A stretch of 39,152 nt of DNA from Spirochaetales bacterium (GTDB taxonomy: Bacteria > Spirochaetota > Spirochaetia > Treponematales > Treponemataceae). Made by a program: the position numbers and the translations under genes. Under the pieces are notes generated by a model. That model was not told the DNA's origin. It made no database searches and worked only from the letters and a program-made list of their open reading frames with translations. The stretch covers positions 1 to 39,152 of the forward strand of contig JAFGIM010000142.1 in NCBI GenBank assembly GCA_016929605.1, in the 5' to 3' direction. Shown piece after piece: positions 1-7,645 of this stretch; the first letter of the stretch is position 1, and every line of letters begins with the position of its first letter.

Positions 1-609
1 AAGGATCTTGGCGTTACTCTCGAGATCAAGGATATGGACTTTGACGGTCTTCTTGCCGCCCTTGCCTCGGGTAACGTCGATTTTGTTATCGCAGGGATGA
101 CGCCATCGGAAGAGCGGCGTATGAATGTCGATTTTTCCGATATCTATTATTTTGCCGAGCATGGGGTGGTAATCCGTACAGCCGACGAGTCCCTATACAG
201 TGTTGCTCCCGATTCTCTCAAAGACCGGATGATCGGAGCCCAGAGAGGCGCCATTCAGGTAAACCTGGCAAAAACTCGTATCAAGGGTGTCGGCGAAGAA
301 GAAGCGGAGAACCCCCATCCACAGGTTAAAGAACTGGGTAAGCTGCCCGATTTGATTATGGAACTCAAGAATAAAAAAATCGACGCGGTTGTTGTGGAGC
401 TTCCGGTGGCCCGCTCCTATCTTAAGGCGAATTCTGACTTAGTGCTTGCTTCTTACACCTTCCAGGACGATGACGGCGGCTCTGCCGTTGCGGTCAAGAA
501 AGGAGAGAAGGCGCTTGTGGAGGCGATAAACAAGACTATTCTCCGTCTTCAAGATGAAGGTCGAATAGAAGCCTTTGTGGCAGAAGCAAGCGAGCTTGTG
601 GAATACTAA
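1..609 (+). CDS. Polar amino-acid ABC transporter substrate-binding protein (5' truncated)
   Basis: The frame is open from the first base of the window to the TAA at 607-609, giving 202 residues; the N-terminus and signal peptide lie outside. The visible stretch MDFDGLLAALASGNVDFVIAG, then TPSEERRMNVDFSDIYY, is the classic core of the SBP_bac_3 family, the periplasmic receptors for polar amino acids. The later part (AVAVKKGEKALVEAINK, then a helix ending in a GRIEAF-like segment) matches the usual end of the second lobe. Its ligand cannot be read from the sequence. It most likely delivers substrate to the permease/ATPase pair at 2397-3843, although two other genes lie between. No hairpin terminator is visible after the stop. 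Confidence 0.9.
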   Translation, partial: KDLGVTLEIKDMDFDGLLAALASGNVDFVIAGMTPSEERRMNVDFSDIYYFAEHGVVIRTADESLYSVAPDSLKDRMIGAQRGAIQVNLAKTRIKGVGEEEAENPHPQVKELGKLPDLIMELKNKKIDAVVVELPVARSYLKANSDLVLASYTFQDDDGGSAVAVKKGEKALVEAINKTILRLQDEGRIEAFVAEASELVEY

Positions 610-615
610 GGTTTA

Positions 616-644
616 TTGACATTTGTTTCCTTCTTCACCATATT
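616..644 (+). promoter_or_regulatory. Promoter of the SDR gene
   Basis: TTGACA at 616-621 and CATATT at 639-644 are separated by 17 bases, close to the sigma-70 consensus. The predicted start of transcription is near 651, which leaves a leader of about 35 nt containing the AAGGAG ribosome binding site of the SDR gene. This suggests that gene has its own promoter rather than reading through from the binding-protein gene. Confidence 0.6.
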
Positions 645-685
645 AAGGTCAGTTAGTACCAGTATGGTATGCGCAAGGAGTTACT

Positions 686-1396
686 ATGAAGAAAAAGCTC
701 ACGGGTAAAACCGCCTTAGTTACCGGCTCAAGCCGCGGGGTTGGGCGTTTGGTTGCCATTGCTCTGGCGGATCTTGGCTGTTCTACCATTTTTTGTCATG
801 GCAGGAGCGAGGCCTCATGCAGGGAGACAGCCCGTCAAATCGAGAGTCGGGGAGCCAAGGCGGTTATTCTTCCCGCCGAGCTTTCCGATCCCGCTCAGGT
901 TGAATCTTTGGCCGATCGGGTCCTTGCCGCAGGCGGTGTAGATATTCTTTACAACAACGCGGCCGTCATGCATCCCTGGAGGGATTCCCCCGAGGAGCTT
1001 TCTTTTGAGGACTGGGCCTGGTCATTTCAGGTTAATGTGTTCGCTCTTGTCATGCTTACGGTACGGCTTCTTGCTCCGATGAAGCTAAAAAAGTGGGGAA
1101 GGATTATCAATCTGACGAGCGGTATCGACAAGACTCCCCAGTTGGCCGCCTATGGCGCGTCTAAATGGGCGGTTGACAAGTGGACGGACGATCTGGCGGC
1201 AGCCCTTGCGGGATCCGGGGTTATTGTGAGCCGCCTTGATCCGGGTTGGCTCAAAACCGATTTGGGGGGACCTAATGCCGATCATGAGCCGGAAGCGGTT
1301 CTTCCCGGGGCACTTGTGCCCTGCCTCCTTCCTGACGACGCGCCCGGGGGCAGTTTTTTTCGCGCTCAGGAACTTCGAAATTTCTCTCTGGATTAG
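686..1396 (+). CDS. Short-chain dehydrogenase/reductase (SDR)
   Basis: A 236-residue classical SDR, NAD(P)-dependent and probably cytosolic. The nucleotide-binding motif TGSSRGVG is at residues 13-20, the NNAA motif follows strand beta-4, and the catalytic residues are Ser145, Tyr156 and Lys160 in YGASK. The Ser-to-Tyr spacing is slightly shorter than usual. Arg17 in the glycine motif leans toward NADPH. The start is fixed by AAGGAG about 8 bases upstream of the ATG. The substrate is unknown: the family spans sugar, steroid, ketoacyl and alcohol substrates, and the neighbours (amino-acid transport genes, a lipoprotein) give no clue. It sits between the transporter's binding protein and its permease, but has its own promoter. 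Confidence 0.88.
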   Translation: MKKKLTGKTALVTGSSRGVGRLVAIALADLGCSTIFCHGRSEASCRETARQIESRGAKAVILPAELSDPAQVESLADRVLAAGGVDILYNNAAVMHPWRDSPEELSFEDWAWSFQVNVFALVMLTVRLLAPMKLKKWGRIINLTSGIDKTPQLAAYGASKWAVDKWTDDLAAALAGSGVIVSRLDPGWLKTDLGGPNADHEPEAVLPGALVPCLLPDDAPGGSFFRAQELRNFSLD

Positions 1397-1417
1397 ACAT
1401 TTTTGGTTTCTTTATGC

Positions 1418-1445
1418 TTGATTTTTTTGCTATTCGTGGTACACT
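1418..1445 (+). promoter_or_regulatory. Promoter of the lipoprotein gene at 1599
   Basis: TTGATT at 1418-1423 and TACACT at 1440-1445 have a 16-base spacer. Transcription would start near 1452, giving a leader of roughly 147 nt, far longer than any other leader read in this window. Confidence 0.5.
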
Positions 1446-1453
1446 TAAGAAAA

Positions 1454-1473
1454 GTTACAGGTAATAATGTAAC
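1454..1473 (+). promoter_or_regulatory. Hairpin / inverted repeat at the 5' end of the lipoprotein leader
   Basis: GTTACA (1454-1459) and TGTAAC (1468-1473) are perfect inverted arms around an 8-base loop. The element lies within a few bases of the predicted transcript start, so it could be a 5' stabilising hairpin in the RNA or an operator in the DNA. It has no T-tract, so it is not a terminator. Confidence 0.35.
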
Positions 1474-1485
1474 GGGGTGTTCTGT

Positions 1486-1515
1486 ATGGAATACTCAAAG
1501 AAAAACGTACCGTGA
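1486..1515 (+). CDS. Possible 9-residue leader peptide upstream of the lipoprotein gene
   Basis: ATG at 1486 opens a nine-codon frame (MEYSKKNVP) closed by TGA at 1513-1515, inside the predicted long leader. A purine-rich GGGGTG lies about 8 bases upstream. Nothing else supports translation, and such short frames are common by chance. It is recorded because the leader is unusually long. Confidence 0.15.
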   Translation: MEYSKKNVP

Positions 1516-1598
1516 ATCTGCCCGCTTGACCGCATATCAGGCACCAAGATAACACGCAGGTTAAAAAAGGTTAATTCACTAATACGGAGGAATTTTTT

Positions 1599-2276
1599 AT
1601 GAAGAAAGCACTTTGGCTTATCGCCGCGCTCGTCCTCGCCCTGGTTCTGGTAACCGGATGCGAACAGGAATCCATCGAAATCAGCAAGCTCCCCCAGGGA
1701 TCTGACAACTTCGACTTCGAAGGCAAGACTCTTGTTCAGCTCATACCTACCTATGGGAATGCCATCACCAAGTTCAGTATTGCTGGAGCTTCAACCACAT
1801 CAAGCACCATCTATCTGACTCAAGAGACTGGTACTTTTGTTTTCGGGGAAGACGGTAACTATACCTATAGTTCTACTGAAACTTATACTCCTGCCGCAGA
1901 TGGACAGTATGTTGACGGAGTTGTACCTGGTGTAAGCTACTCTACAGAGTATTATCTCAGCGGATTTGCTGGTAAGACTATAAGCACCTATGTAACTACC
2001 GGAACCTGGTATCAGTATAAGGACAAGAAGTCAGATGCTACTGATGTTACCAAGATTCTTATGACGGACAGTGTAACCACCACAAGCACCTATACTCCTG
2101 ATAACTTTGCTTCTTCTGTAGTTATTCGCACCTACGCAGCCGGTACTACCTCTACTACCATAAGTAATCAGTATGTTGGCGATCCCTCTGGCCTTACCTA
2201 TTCCTACGGTGGCGAAACCGCTGACGGACGAGATGTATGGATGATTGGCGGAGAGGCCTACGTTGAACAGGAATAA
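1599..2276 (+). CDS. Putative surface lipoprotein, Thr/Ser/Tyr-rich
   Basis: A 225-residue protein. A signal peptide MKKALWLIAALVLALVLV is followed by the lipobox LVTGC, with Cys21 as the expected lipidation site. The mature part is rich in Thr, Ser, Tyr and Gly, with runs such as TTSSTIYLTQETGT and two YTP-containing segments. This suggests a beta-rich fold such as a small barrel. A strong GGAGG at 1586-1590 fixes the start. Codon use is more A+T-rich than in the flanking genes (many TAT, ACT and ACC codons), perhaps because of the residue composition. I do not recognise the family. It has its own promoter, a long leader and a strong terminator, so it is a single-gene unit. A role at the cell envelope is inferred from the signal only. 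Confidence 0.8.
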   Translation: MKKALWLIAALVLALVLVTGCEQESIEISKLPQGSDNFDFEGKTLVQLIPTYGNAITKFSIAGASTTSSTIYLTQETGTFVFGEDGNYTYSSTETYTPAADGQYVDGVVPGVSYSTEYYLSGFAGKTISTYVTTGTWYQYKDKKSDATDVTKILMTDSVTTTSTYTPDNFASSVVIRTYAAGTTSTTISNQYVGDPSGLTYSYGGETADGRDVWMIGGEAYVEQE

Positions 2277-2306
2277 TCCCGCGTAAGCGCGTTTTCTGTT
2301 CTGATC

Positions 2307-2340
2307 GGGCTGCCGGCTTTGGCCGGTGGCCCTTTTTTTT
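2307..2340 (+). terminator. Rho-independent terminator after the lipoprotein gene
   Basis: A GC-rich hairpin (GGGCTGCCGGC pairing with GCCGGTGGCCC through two G-U pairs, loop TTT) is followed directly by eight T residues at 2333-2340. It begins about 30 bases after the lipoprotein stop codon. Confidence 0.85.
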
Positions 2341-2360
2341 GGCCCGCTTCGCTAAACCGC

Positions 2361-2390
2361 TTAACCAAGGATGCCGGACTCGGGTATAGT
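2361..2390 (+). promoter_or_regulatory. Promoter of the amino-acid permease, nearly leaderless
   Basis: TTAACC (2361-2366), an 18-base spacer and TATAGT (2385-2390). The -10 box ends 6 bases before the ATG at 2397, so the predicted transcript begins at or next to the start codon. The only purine run upstream (AAGGG) is too close to the ATG for a normal ribosome binding site. Confidence 0.5.
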
Positions 2391-2396
2391 AAGGGC

Positions 2397-3089
2397 ATGG
2401 ATTTTAGTTTTCTTTCCAAGTACTGGCCCTACTATGTGATTGGGGCCAAAAATACGATTTTGCTCGCGTTTTTTGCGGTTATTATCGGAGTGGCAATCGG
2501 GATGCTTATTGCCGTGTGCCGTATCGGCAAGGATAAGCCCCTTCGGTTTGTGTCGGCAGCGTATGTGGAGTTTATCCGCGGCACACCCCTGTTGGTGCAG
2601 CTTTTTATAATCTACTACGGGCTACAGGCAATCGGCATACGCTTTCCCGATATACCCTTGGCGTCCCGGGTGCTGGGCATCAATTTTGCCGACTTTATGG
2701 CAGGCGTAATCACCATGGGCATCAACTCAGGTGCCTATGTAGGAGAGATTTTCCGGGCAGGAATACAGTCCATCGACAAGGGACAAACCGAAGCCGCCCG
2801 CTCGCTCGGCCTTTCCTGGCCAAAAACGCTCCGATATGTAATCCTCCCACAGGCAATACGCAACGTACTTCCCGCCCTGGGTAACGAATTTGTTGTTATT
2901 ATCAAGGAATCTTCTATCGTTTCTATAATCGGTATCGCGGATTTGATGTACAAGGCGAATACAGTACGCGGCAATACCTTCAAGCCCTTTGAGCCCCTCC
3001 TGGTGGCCGCTCTCGTGTATTTTATGCTCACCTTCCCCCTCTCCAAGTTCCTCGCTCGCGTAGAAAAAAGGATGAGAACCCATGACTGA
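2397..3089 (+). CDS. Polar amino-acid ABC transporter permease (HisM/GlnP family)
   Basis: A 230-residue inner-membrane permease with several hydrophobic helices. The frame extends upstream, but the terminator at 2307-2340 overlaps that extension and [13 protein letters not shown] is the usual family N-terminus, so ATG 2397 is preferred. The EAA loop that contacts the ATPase is clear: [20 protein letters not shown], then [17 protein letters not shown]. The early [12 protein letters not shown] motif is also characteristic of this family. The gene overlaps the ATPase gene by 8 bases, so the two are translationally coupled. One permease plus one ATPase suggests homodimers of each. The ligand is not readable. 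Confidence 0.93.
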   Translation: MDFSFLSKYWPYYVIGAKNTILLAFFAVIIGVAIGMLIAVCRIGKDKPLRFVSAAYVEFIRGTPLLVQLFIIYYGLQAIGIRFPDIPLASRVLGINFADFMAGVITMGINSGAYVGEIFRAGIQSIDKGQTEAARSLGLSWPKTLRYVILPQAIRNVLPALGNEFVVIIKESSIVSIIGIADLMYKANTVRGNTFKPFEPLLVAALVYFMLTFPLSKFLARVEKRMRTHD

Positions 3090-3843
3090 CACACCGGCTT
3101 TTGGACCGATCGTAAAAATTGAAAACCTTCATAAGCACTTTGGCGCCCTAACAGTCCTTAATGGCATCGATGAACACATCTCGGCCGGAGAGGTTGTAGT
3201 CCTTATAGGGCCCTCAGGATCGGGAAAAAGCACCTTTCTCCGCTGCCTCAACCTGATGGAAGAACCCACCTACGGAAAAATTTACTTTGATGGCAACGAG
3301 ATAACCAACCGGGAATCCTGGAAAAAGGGCGGACTGGACCGCGTGCGGCAAAACATGGGAATGGTGTTTCAGCATTTTAACCTCTTTCCCCACATGAGCG
3401 TTATGGAAAACATAACCCTTGCGCCCATGAAGGTTCACTCGCTTTCCAAAAAAAGCGCCGAAGAGCAGGCGTTTGACTTACTCGATCAGGTCGGTCTTAC
3501 CGACAAGGCCCATGCCCACCCAGCCCAGCTTTCCGGCGGGCAAAAACAGCGAATCGCTATAGTCCGGGCCCTGGCCATGGAGCCAAAACTGCTCCTTTTT
3601 GACGAGCCCACGAGCGCACTGGACCCGGAAATGGTTGGCGAAGTCCTGCAGGTAATGAATAATCTTGCCAAGCGAGGCATGACCATGGCCGTGGTAACCC
3701 ACGAAATGCGTTTTGCCCGGGAAGTGGCAAGCCGGGTGCTTTTTATGGATGAAGGGATTATCGTGGAAGAAGGGAGTGCCCAGAAGCTGTTTAGCGCGCC
3801 GGAGAATCCCCGTACACGCGAGTTCCTTGCTAAAGTGTTGTGA
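3082..3843 (+). CDS. Polar amino-acid ABC transporter ATP-binding protein (GlnQ/HisP family)
   Basis: A 253-residue ATPase that powers the amino-acid permease encoded just upstream. Visible motifs are Walker [10 protein letters not shown] (43-51), the Q-loop in [14 protein letters not shown], the signature LSGGQKQR, Walker [14 protein letters not shown] and the H-loop in [14 protein letters not shown] and TSALDPEMV are typical of the polar amino-acid subfamily. All key residues are present. The start lies within the permease gene (ATGACTGA overlap). The next gene converges from the other strand 25 bases beyond the stop, and no hairpin terminator is visible in that gap. Confidence 0.95.
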   Translation: MTDTPAFGPIVKIENLHKHFGALTVLNGIDEHISAGEVVVLIGPSGSGKSTFLRCLNLMEEPTYGKIYFDGNEITNRESWKKGGLDRVRQNMGMVFQHFNLFPHMSVMENITLAPMKVHSLSKKSAEEQAFDLLDQVGLTDKAHAHPAQLSGGQKQRIAIVRALAMEPKLLLFDEPTSALDPEMVGEVLQVMNNLAKRGMTMAVVTHEMRFAREVASRVLFMDEGIIVEEGSAQKLFSAPENPRTREFLAKVL

Positions 3844-3868
3844 GTGCTCGCAGGATTGTTGGTAGCTT

Positions 3869-4522
3869 TTACGCTTTAACGTGAATAAAGCGGACTATCG
3901 GCTGTGTTCGGGTGCTATCCAGCTCCAGCAGGGCGCACGAAGGGTGGGAGTTCCCCCGCGGTCGGGACACACTGCCGGGGTTCAAGGCGGTTAAGTGACT
4001 TACTTCTTCGGTAAAGGGTATGTGGGTATGTCCATAGATGGCTATATCGCAGGCCGTTGCATGAGCCGATGCAAGCAGGATATCCAGGGACACGTCCACC
4101 GAATACCGGTGTCCATGCGTTAAAAACACCTGGTAGCCGGAGGCTTGAACGATAAGCCGGTCGGGTACGGTAAGCGAAAGGCCGGGGGCCTCCTCCGGAG
4201 CGGCATCGGAAGGCAGGGTTATGCGGTATTCATCCCCGTCCCCGTTACCCGCTACCAGCGCTACTACCGGGGGGAGGGCATCCCTGAGCCGGCTGGAAGT
4301 AAAGGTATTTTCCACATATTGAACGATATCCCAAATGCCGTCTCCGGCAAAAAGGAGCGCATCGCACAAGGGTCCTTGTTTTTTGATTATCTGTTCTACC
4401 GCCTGATAGTGTCCATGGGAATCCGAGATAACAAGCAGCCGGGAACTGTCGCGTCGCTTAAGGCGATCCAGATCGGCCTCGCCCCCCAGTATTCCCGGTA
4501 GCGGTCGCTCAAGGCAATTCAT
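3869..4522 (-). CDS. YfcE/MJ0936-type metallophosphoesterase
   Basis: A 217-residue calcineurin-like phosphoesterase. The metal-binding motifs appear in order: SDSHGHY, AGDGIWD, GNGDGDEY, THGHRYS and GHTHIPF. The C-terminus NPGSVSRPRG is typical of the YfcE/MJ0936 group, small cytosolic phosphodiesterases whose natural substrates are mostly unknown. The first 28 or so residues before LLVISDSHG are longer than usual. The ATG at 4522 overlaps the stop of the upstream lipoprotein gene (ATGA), so coupling is likely; an internal start is possible but no better one is seen. It converges on the ABC ATPase gene. Confidence 0.85.
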   Translation of the reverse strand: MNCLERPLPGILGGEADLDRLKRRDSSRLLVISDSHGHYQAVEQIIKKQGPLCDALLFAGDGIWDIVQYVENTFTSSRLRDALPPVVALVAGNGDGDEYRITLPSDAAPEEAPGLSLTVPDRLIVQASGYQVFLTHGHRYSVDVSLDILLASAHATACDIAIYGHTHIPFTEEVSHLTALNPGSVSRPRGNSHPSCALLELDSTRTQPIVRFIHVKA

Positions 4523-5256
4523 GGCTCGCCTTGTCCTCCAGCAGGTACAAATATCAGATGATTCTTTGATTTAAGGGAGTTTTCCGGATCTCGCCAGGCG
4601 GTAAAATGCCAGTTTTTTCCCGCATCCTTTTGTTTAACGCGCTTTCGTACAATGTCGAGCACCTGCGGCATTCGCGTTTCCGCAAGGCCCGTAGCTCCTT
4701 CCTGCTCCAGATACAGGGCCGAGGCCAATAAAAGAAGGGACAGTTCCCCGGGTTCTAACAGCTGTTCACTGCCTTCCTGGGCCAGGGGTTCGTCGCTCTG
4801 CGTTATATTTACTACCAGGTCGGAGATTTCTTCCACGGCAAGTGAGTCTTCCTGGGGCATCAGGGTTGCAACACGGAGGGTCGGGAAGGTGTCGTGTAGA
4901 CGAACGATGTCCCGTACGGTGCCTTCGGGGGCTCCTATGGTAAGGATGATCGAGCGATCGGGGAGGTAGGAGAGATCGCGAAGCCGTTCAACGCGGCTGT
5001 ACATGCCGCCCCCTGACTCTGCTCCGAATTCTTTGGTTAATTCTTCGTCTATTCCGGTCAGGGCTATGTATTGCGGGCCCGCTACCAGAAGTACCCGGTA
5101 GCCCTGATGATGGCGGCGGGGAGAGCCAATCGATGCCTTTTGGGGTGTCGATAATCCTTCTGTATGCGGGAAGAATGCGGGTTCCCCTCTGGCGGTACAC
5201 GAAAGAAAGAGGCAAAGAGAACAGGCTAGAGCAATAAAAGTCGCGACTAATTTCAT
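4519..5256 (-). CDS. Putative lipoprotein of unknown function, coupled to the YfcE-type gene
   Basis: A 245-residue protein beginning with a short signal MKLVATFIALACSLCLF and the lipobox FLSC. After it comes a Rossmann-like alternation of strands and helices (YRVLLVAGPQYIAL, SIILTIGAPEGTVRDIV, LRVATLMPQEDSLAVEE), resembling periplasmic-binding-protein-like lipoproteins. A relation to DUF3798 is possible but unproven. It is shorter than a full binding protein and ends with a charged tail. It overlaps the downstream phosphoesterase gene by 4 bases. No Shine-Dalgarno precedes the ATG; a -10 box lies 9 bases upstream. Confidence 0.65.
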   Translation of the reverse strand: MKLVATFIALACSLCLFLSCTARGEPAFFPHTEGLSTPQKASIGSPRRHHQGYRVLLVAGPQYIALTGIDEELTKEFGAESGGGMYSRVERLRDLSYLPDRSIILTIGAPEGTVRDIVRLHDTFPTLRVATLMPQEDSLAVEEISDLVVNITQSDEPLAQEGSEQLLEPGELSLLLLASALYLEQEGATGLAETRMPQVLDIVRKRVKQKDAGKNWHFTAWRDPENSLKSKNHLIFVPAGGQGEP

Positions 5257-5265
5257 CGTTTGTCC

Positions 5266-5294
5266 ATCATAACCGGTAATTCGGGCATTGAAAA
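5266..5294 (-). promoter_or_regulatory. Promoter of the lipoprotein/YfcE operon, nearly leaderless
   Basis: On the minus strand, TTTTCA (5294-5289), a 17-base spacer and TATGAT (5271-5266), with 9 bases to the ATG at 5256. The -35 occupies the same TTGAAAA block used by the divergent Na/Pi transporter promoter. Confidence 0.4.
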
Positions 5295-5316
5295 GGGCAT
5301 ACTATTCTGGTATTGT
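5288..5316 (+). promoter_or_regulatory. Promoter of the Na/Pi transporter gene, predicted leaderless
   Basis: TTGAAA (5288-5293), a 17-base spacer and an extended -10 TGGTATTGT (hexamer 5311-5316). The hexamer ends 6 bases before the ATG at 5323, placing the transcript start at the A of the start codon. No Shine-Dalgarno is visible. Confidence 0.55.
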
Positions 5317-5322
5317 CGGTTT

Positions 5323-6984
5323 ATGCAAATCGCCTCCACCATCTTTCAGATAATCGGCAGCCTTGGGCTTCTCCTGTACGGGATGAAGTTAATGAGCGAC
5401 GGAATTCAAAAAAGCGCGGGGGACTCTCTCCACCGTATTTTGAACTTTATGACCGGCAATCGCCTTTCTGCGGTGCTTACCGGCGTTGGTATCACTGCGA
5501 TTGTTCAATCTTCCAGCGCGACTACGGTTATGACCGTCTCGTTTGTTAATGCAGGGCTTTTAAGCCTGCAGCAGTCGATCGGGGTTATCTTTGGCGCCAA
5601 TATTGGTACAACGATTACCGCATGGATTGTATCGCTCTTTGGCTTTAAGTTTAAGCTTGCGGTCTTTGCCATCCCGGCCTTTGGAATCGGCTATTTTATC
5701 ACCTTTTTTAAGCGGCTCCATCGGGAAGGTCTTGGCGAGGCGATTATGGGCTTTGGACTCCTTTTTGTGGGTCTTGAGATTCTTTCTTCGGCCATGCCCT
5801 CTGTCTCCGCAGACCAGCTCCATTTTGTTGAATACTTTACTGACCGGGGAGTGTTGGGTTTATTTGCCGGGGTCTTGCTGGGTTTAGTGGTTACTATGAT
5901 TGTCCACTCGTCGAGCGCGGCAACGGCAATTATCCTGACGATGTCCCACAACGGCCTTCTTCCCTGGGAGTTTGCCGCGGCAATGGTTCTGGGAAGCAAT
6001 ATTGGTACGACCATTGATGCGGTCCTGGTATCTATCGGGACCAAGCTTAATGCCCGCCGGGCTGCCGCTGTTCACGTTCTTTTTAACATAAGCGGTACGG
6101 TTATCGCGATGATTGTGTTCCATCCTTTTTTACGTCTGGTGGATCTGATTGTTCCCGGAAGTCTCTGTCCCGATAACATTACCACCCATCTTGCGATGCT
6201 TCATACGGTGTTTAACGTCATGAACACCCTGATCTTCCTTCCGTTTGTTAAGCAAATTGCGTCTTTTGTTGAAGTAATCGTTAAACCGGGTGAACACGAG
6301 CCGCCCGAGCAATACCGGTTGGTCTTTCCCGCCTCTGCCTTCCGCGAAAACGCCGAATCCTTTATCTTCTTTGCAGAAAAAGAAATTCTTTCTATGTCCG
6401 GCGTCGTTAACCGGATGTTTACCACCCTGACTACCCTCCTTAAAGACGATGATCCGTCCAAGGCAGGGTTCATCCTGGAACAACTGGGTAATCAGGAGGA
6501 CTATGCAGATCAGATGCAGGAAGAGCTCTCCCAATACCTGGTCAAGACCTCGCAGCTCCCCCTGTCCGACCGTACCCGCGAGAACGTGCGGCTTATGCTT
6601 CGTATTGTGGACGATCTTGAAAGCATGACTGATGACATCTTCTCCATTTCCATGCTGATTCAGCGGAGCCGCGACAAAAAGATGAACTTTAGGGGAGACG
6701 ATATTGAACTTCTGACTCCCTACATTGGTCTGGTTGAACGCTTCCTCAATTTTGTCTACGAAAATCTTAATAAGCCCCTTAGTAAGGATAAGCTTGATTT
6801 TGCCCACGAGATGGAAGATCAAATAGATTTGTTCCGGAAGAACTTGAAAAAAACCGCCCGAAAGCGGCTTGAGGAAGGAGCGAATGTTAAGGCCGAGCTA
6901 CTCTATATCGATATTGTCCGCGGTATCGAAAAGCTTGGCGATCACGCCTTTAGTATCTCAGAGGCTCTGGCCGCCACGAAGTAA
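5323..6984 (+). CDS. Na/Pi cotransporter family protein with C-terminal PhoU domain
   Basis: A 553-residue inner-membrane protein of the NptA/PNaS family, predicted to import phosphate or a related anion with sodium. The two inverted family signatures are visible: IVQSSSATTVMTVSF near the N-terminus and IVHSSSAATAIILTM in the second repeat, each in a hydrophobic block and each followed by a GxNIGTT motif. After about residue 330 the protein becomes soluble and helical, as in PhoU-like regulatory domains (the acidic run RIVDDLESMTDDIF, then a terminal GIEKLGDHAFSISEAL). MQIASTIFQIIGSLGLLLYGM is the normal family N-terminus, so ATG 5323 is chosen over upstream in-frame alternatives. Its 3' end overlaps the convergent MBL gene by 27 bases. 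Confidence 0.92.
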   Translation: MQIASTIFQIIGSLGLLLYGMKLMSDGIQKSAGDSLHRILNFMTGNRLSAVLTGVGITAIVQSSSATTVMTVSFVNAGLLSLQQSIGVIFGANIGTTITAWIVSLFGFKFKLAVFAIPAFGIGYFITFFKRLHREGLGEAIMGFGLLFVGLEILSSAMPSVSADQLHFVEYFTDRGVLGLFAGVLLGLVVTMIVHSSSAATAIILTMSHNGLLPWEFAAAMVLGSNIGTTIDAVLVSIGTKLNARRAAAVHVLFNISGTVIAMIVFHPFLRLVDLIVPGSLCPDNITTHLAMLHTVFNVMNTLIFLPFVKQIASFVEVIVKPGEHEPPEQYRLVFPASAFRENAESFIFFAEKEILSMSGVVNRMFTTLTTLLKDDDPSKAGFILEQLGNQEDYADQMQEELSQYLVKTSQLPLSDRTRENVRLMLRIVDDLESMTDDIFSISMLIQRSRDKKMNFRGDDIELLTPYIGLVERFLNFVYENLNKPLSKDKLDFAHEMEDQIDLFRKNLKKTARKRLEEGANVKAELLYIDIVRGIEKLGDHAFSISEALAATK

Positions 6985-7605
6985 AAACTCCCGGGCGATG
7001 GTGGTATCCTCCCCGTGTCCACACAGGACGCGGGTTTGACCGGGCAGCTTCGATAGCCGGGTAAGGCTTTCAAACAGGGCTGCATCGCTTCCGCCGGGGC
7101 TATCCGTACGACCCCATCCTGCATTAAACAGGGTGTCTCCCGAAAACAGTACCTGCTCAGAGGGGGCATAGAGGCAAACCGAGCCGGGGCTATGACCGGG
7201 GGTATGTAAAATAGTGAACTCCCCGAGCGTCTGTCCCTCTTCCAAAAATTCATCCGCTTGCGGGATATGCTCCGGAATAAACCGGGAAACAAAATCCGCT
7301 CCAATCTGTTCAAAAAAGGAGCGATGGCGCTCTACTGCCCCCTCTCCCAAAAAAAACGCGTCATCCCGATGGCAGTAGACCTTAGCCGAGGGATACTGGG
7401 AGGTAAGTTCCGCAATTGCGGTTATATGATCGAGATGCCCATGGGTCAAGACGATGGACAGGGCCTCGATGGCGTTTTGTTTAAGGTGTGCTATAATCGA
7501 GTCGGCGCTTACCCCCGGGTCTATCACCATAGCCGATCCATCCGTATTAAAGACGAACCAGGTATTAACCGCCAGCGGACCGCCAGTAAGTTTTGATATC
7601 TTCAT
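6958..7605 (-). CDS. MBL-fold (glyoxalase II-like) metallohydrolase
   Basis: A 215-residue metallo-beta-lactamase-fold protein. The zinc ligands are visible: the HxHxDH motif in LTHGHLDHI, a later His in TPGHSPGSVCLY, Asp in FSGDTLF and the final His in LCGHGEDTT. The order and length match the small YcbL-type glyoxalase-II-like hydrolases, which cleave thioesters or related substrates in the cytosol. The real substrate is unknown. The ATG at 7605 has no Shine-Dalgarno; a TATACT box lies 10 bases upstream. The neighbouring membrane-protein gene is divergent, 33 bases away. Confidence 0.87.
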   Translation of the reverse strand: MKISKLTGGPLAVNTWFVFNTDGSAMVIDPGVSADSIIAHLKQNAIEALSIVLTHGHLDHITAIAELTSQYPSAKVYCHRDDAFFLGEGAVERHRSFFEQIGADFVSRFIPEHIPQADEFLEEGQTLGEFTILHTPGHSPGSVCLYAPSEQVLFSGDTLFNAGWGRTDSPGGSDAALFESLTRLSKLPGQTRVLCGHGEDTTIAREFLLRGGQSL

Positions 7606-7615
7606 AAGTAGGGCG

Positions 7616-7645
7616 AGTATACCGCGAAAGGAGGATTCATGACAG
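7616..7645 (-). promoter_or_regulatory. Promoter of the MBL gene, nearly leaderless
   Basis: On the minus strand, CTGTCA (7645-7640), an 18-base spacer and TATACT (7621-7616), then 10 bases to the ATG at 7605. The -35 lies within the first codons of the divergent gene at 7639. Confidence 0.4.

Noticed and set aside
1454-1598. Known riboswitch in the lipoprotein leader
   Set aside because: No recognised conserved core or expression-platform hairpin with a T-tract before the ribosome binding site was seen; only one short hairpin.
2307-2396. In-frame TTG start at 2319 for the amino-acid permease
   Set aside because: It lies inside the terminator hairpin of the previous gene and adds residues foreign to the family.
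6130-6822. 230-codon open frame opposite the Na/Pi transporter
   Set aside because: Antisense to a clear transporter/PhoU gene, with biased composition expected of a shadow and no start signals.
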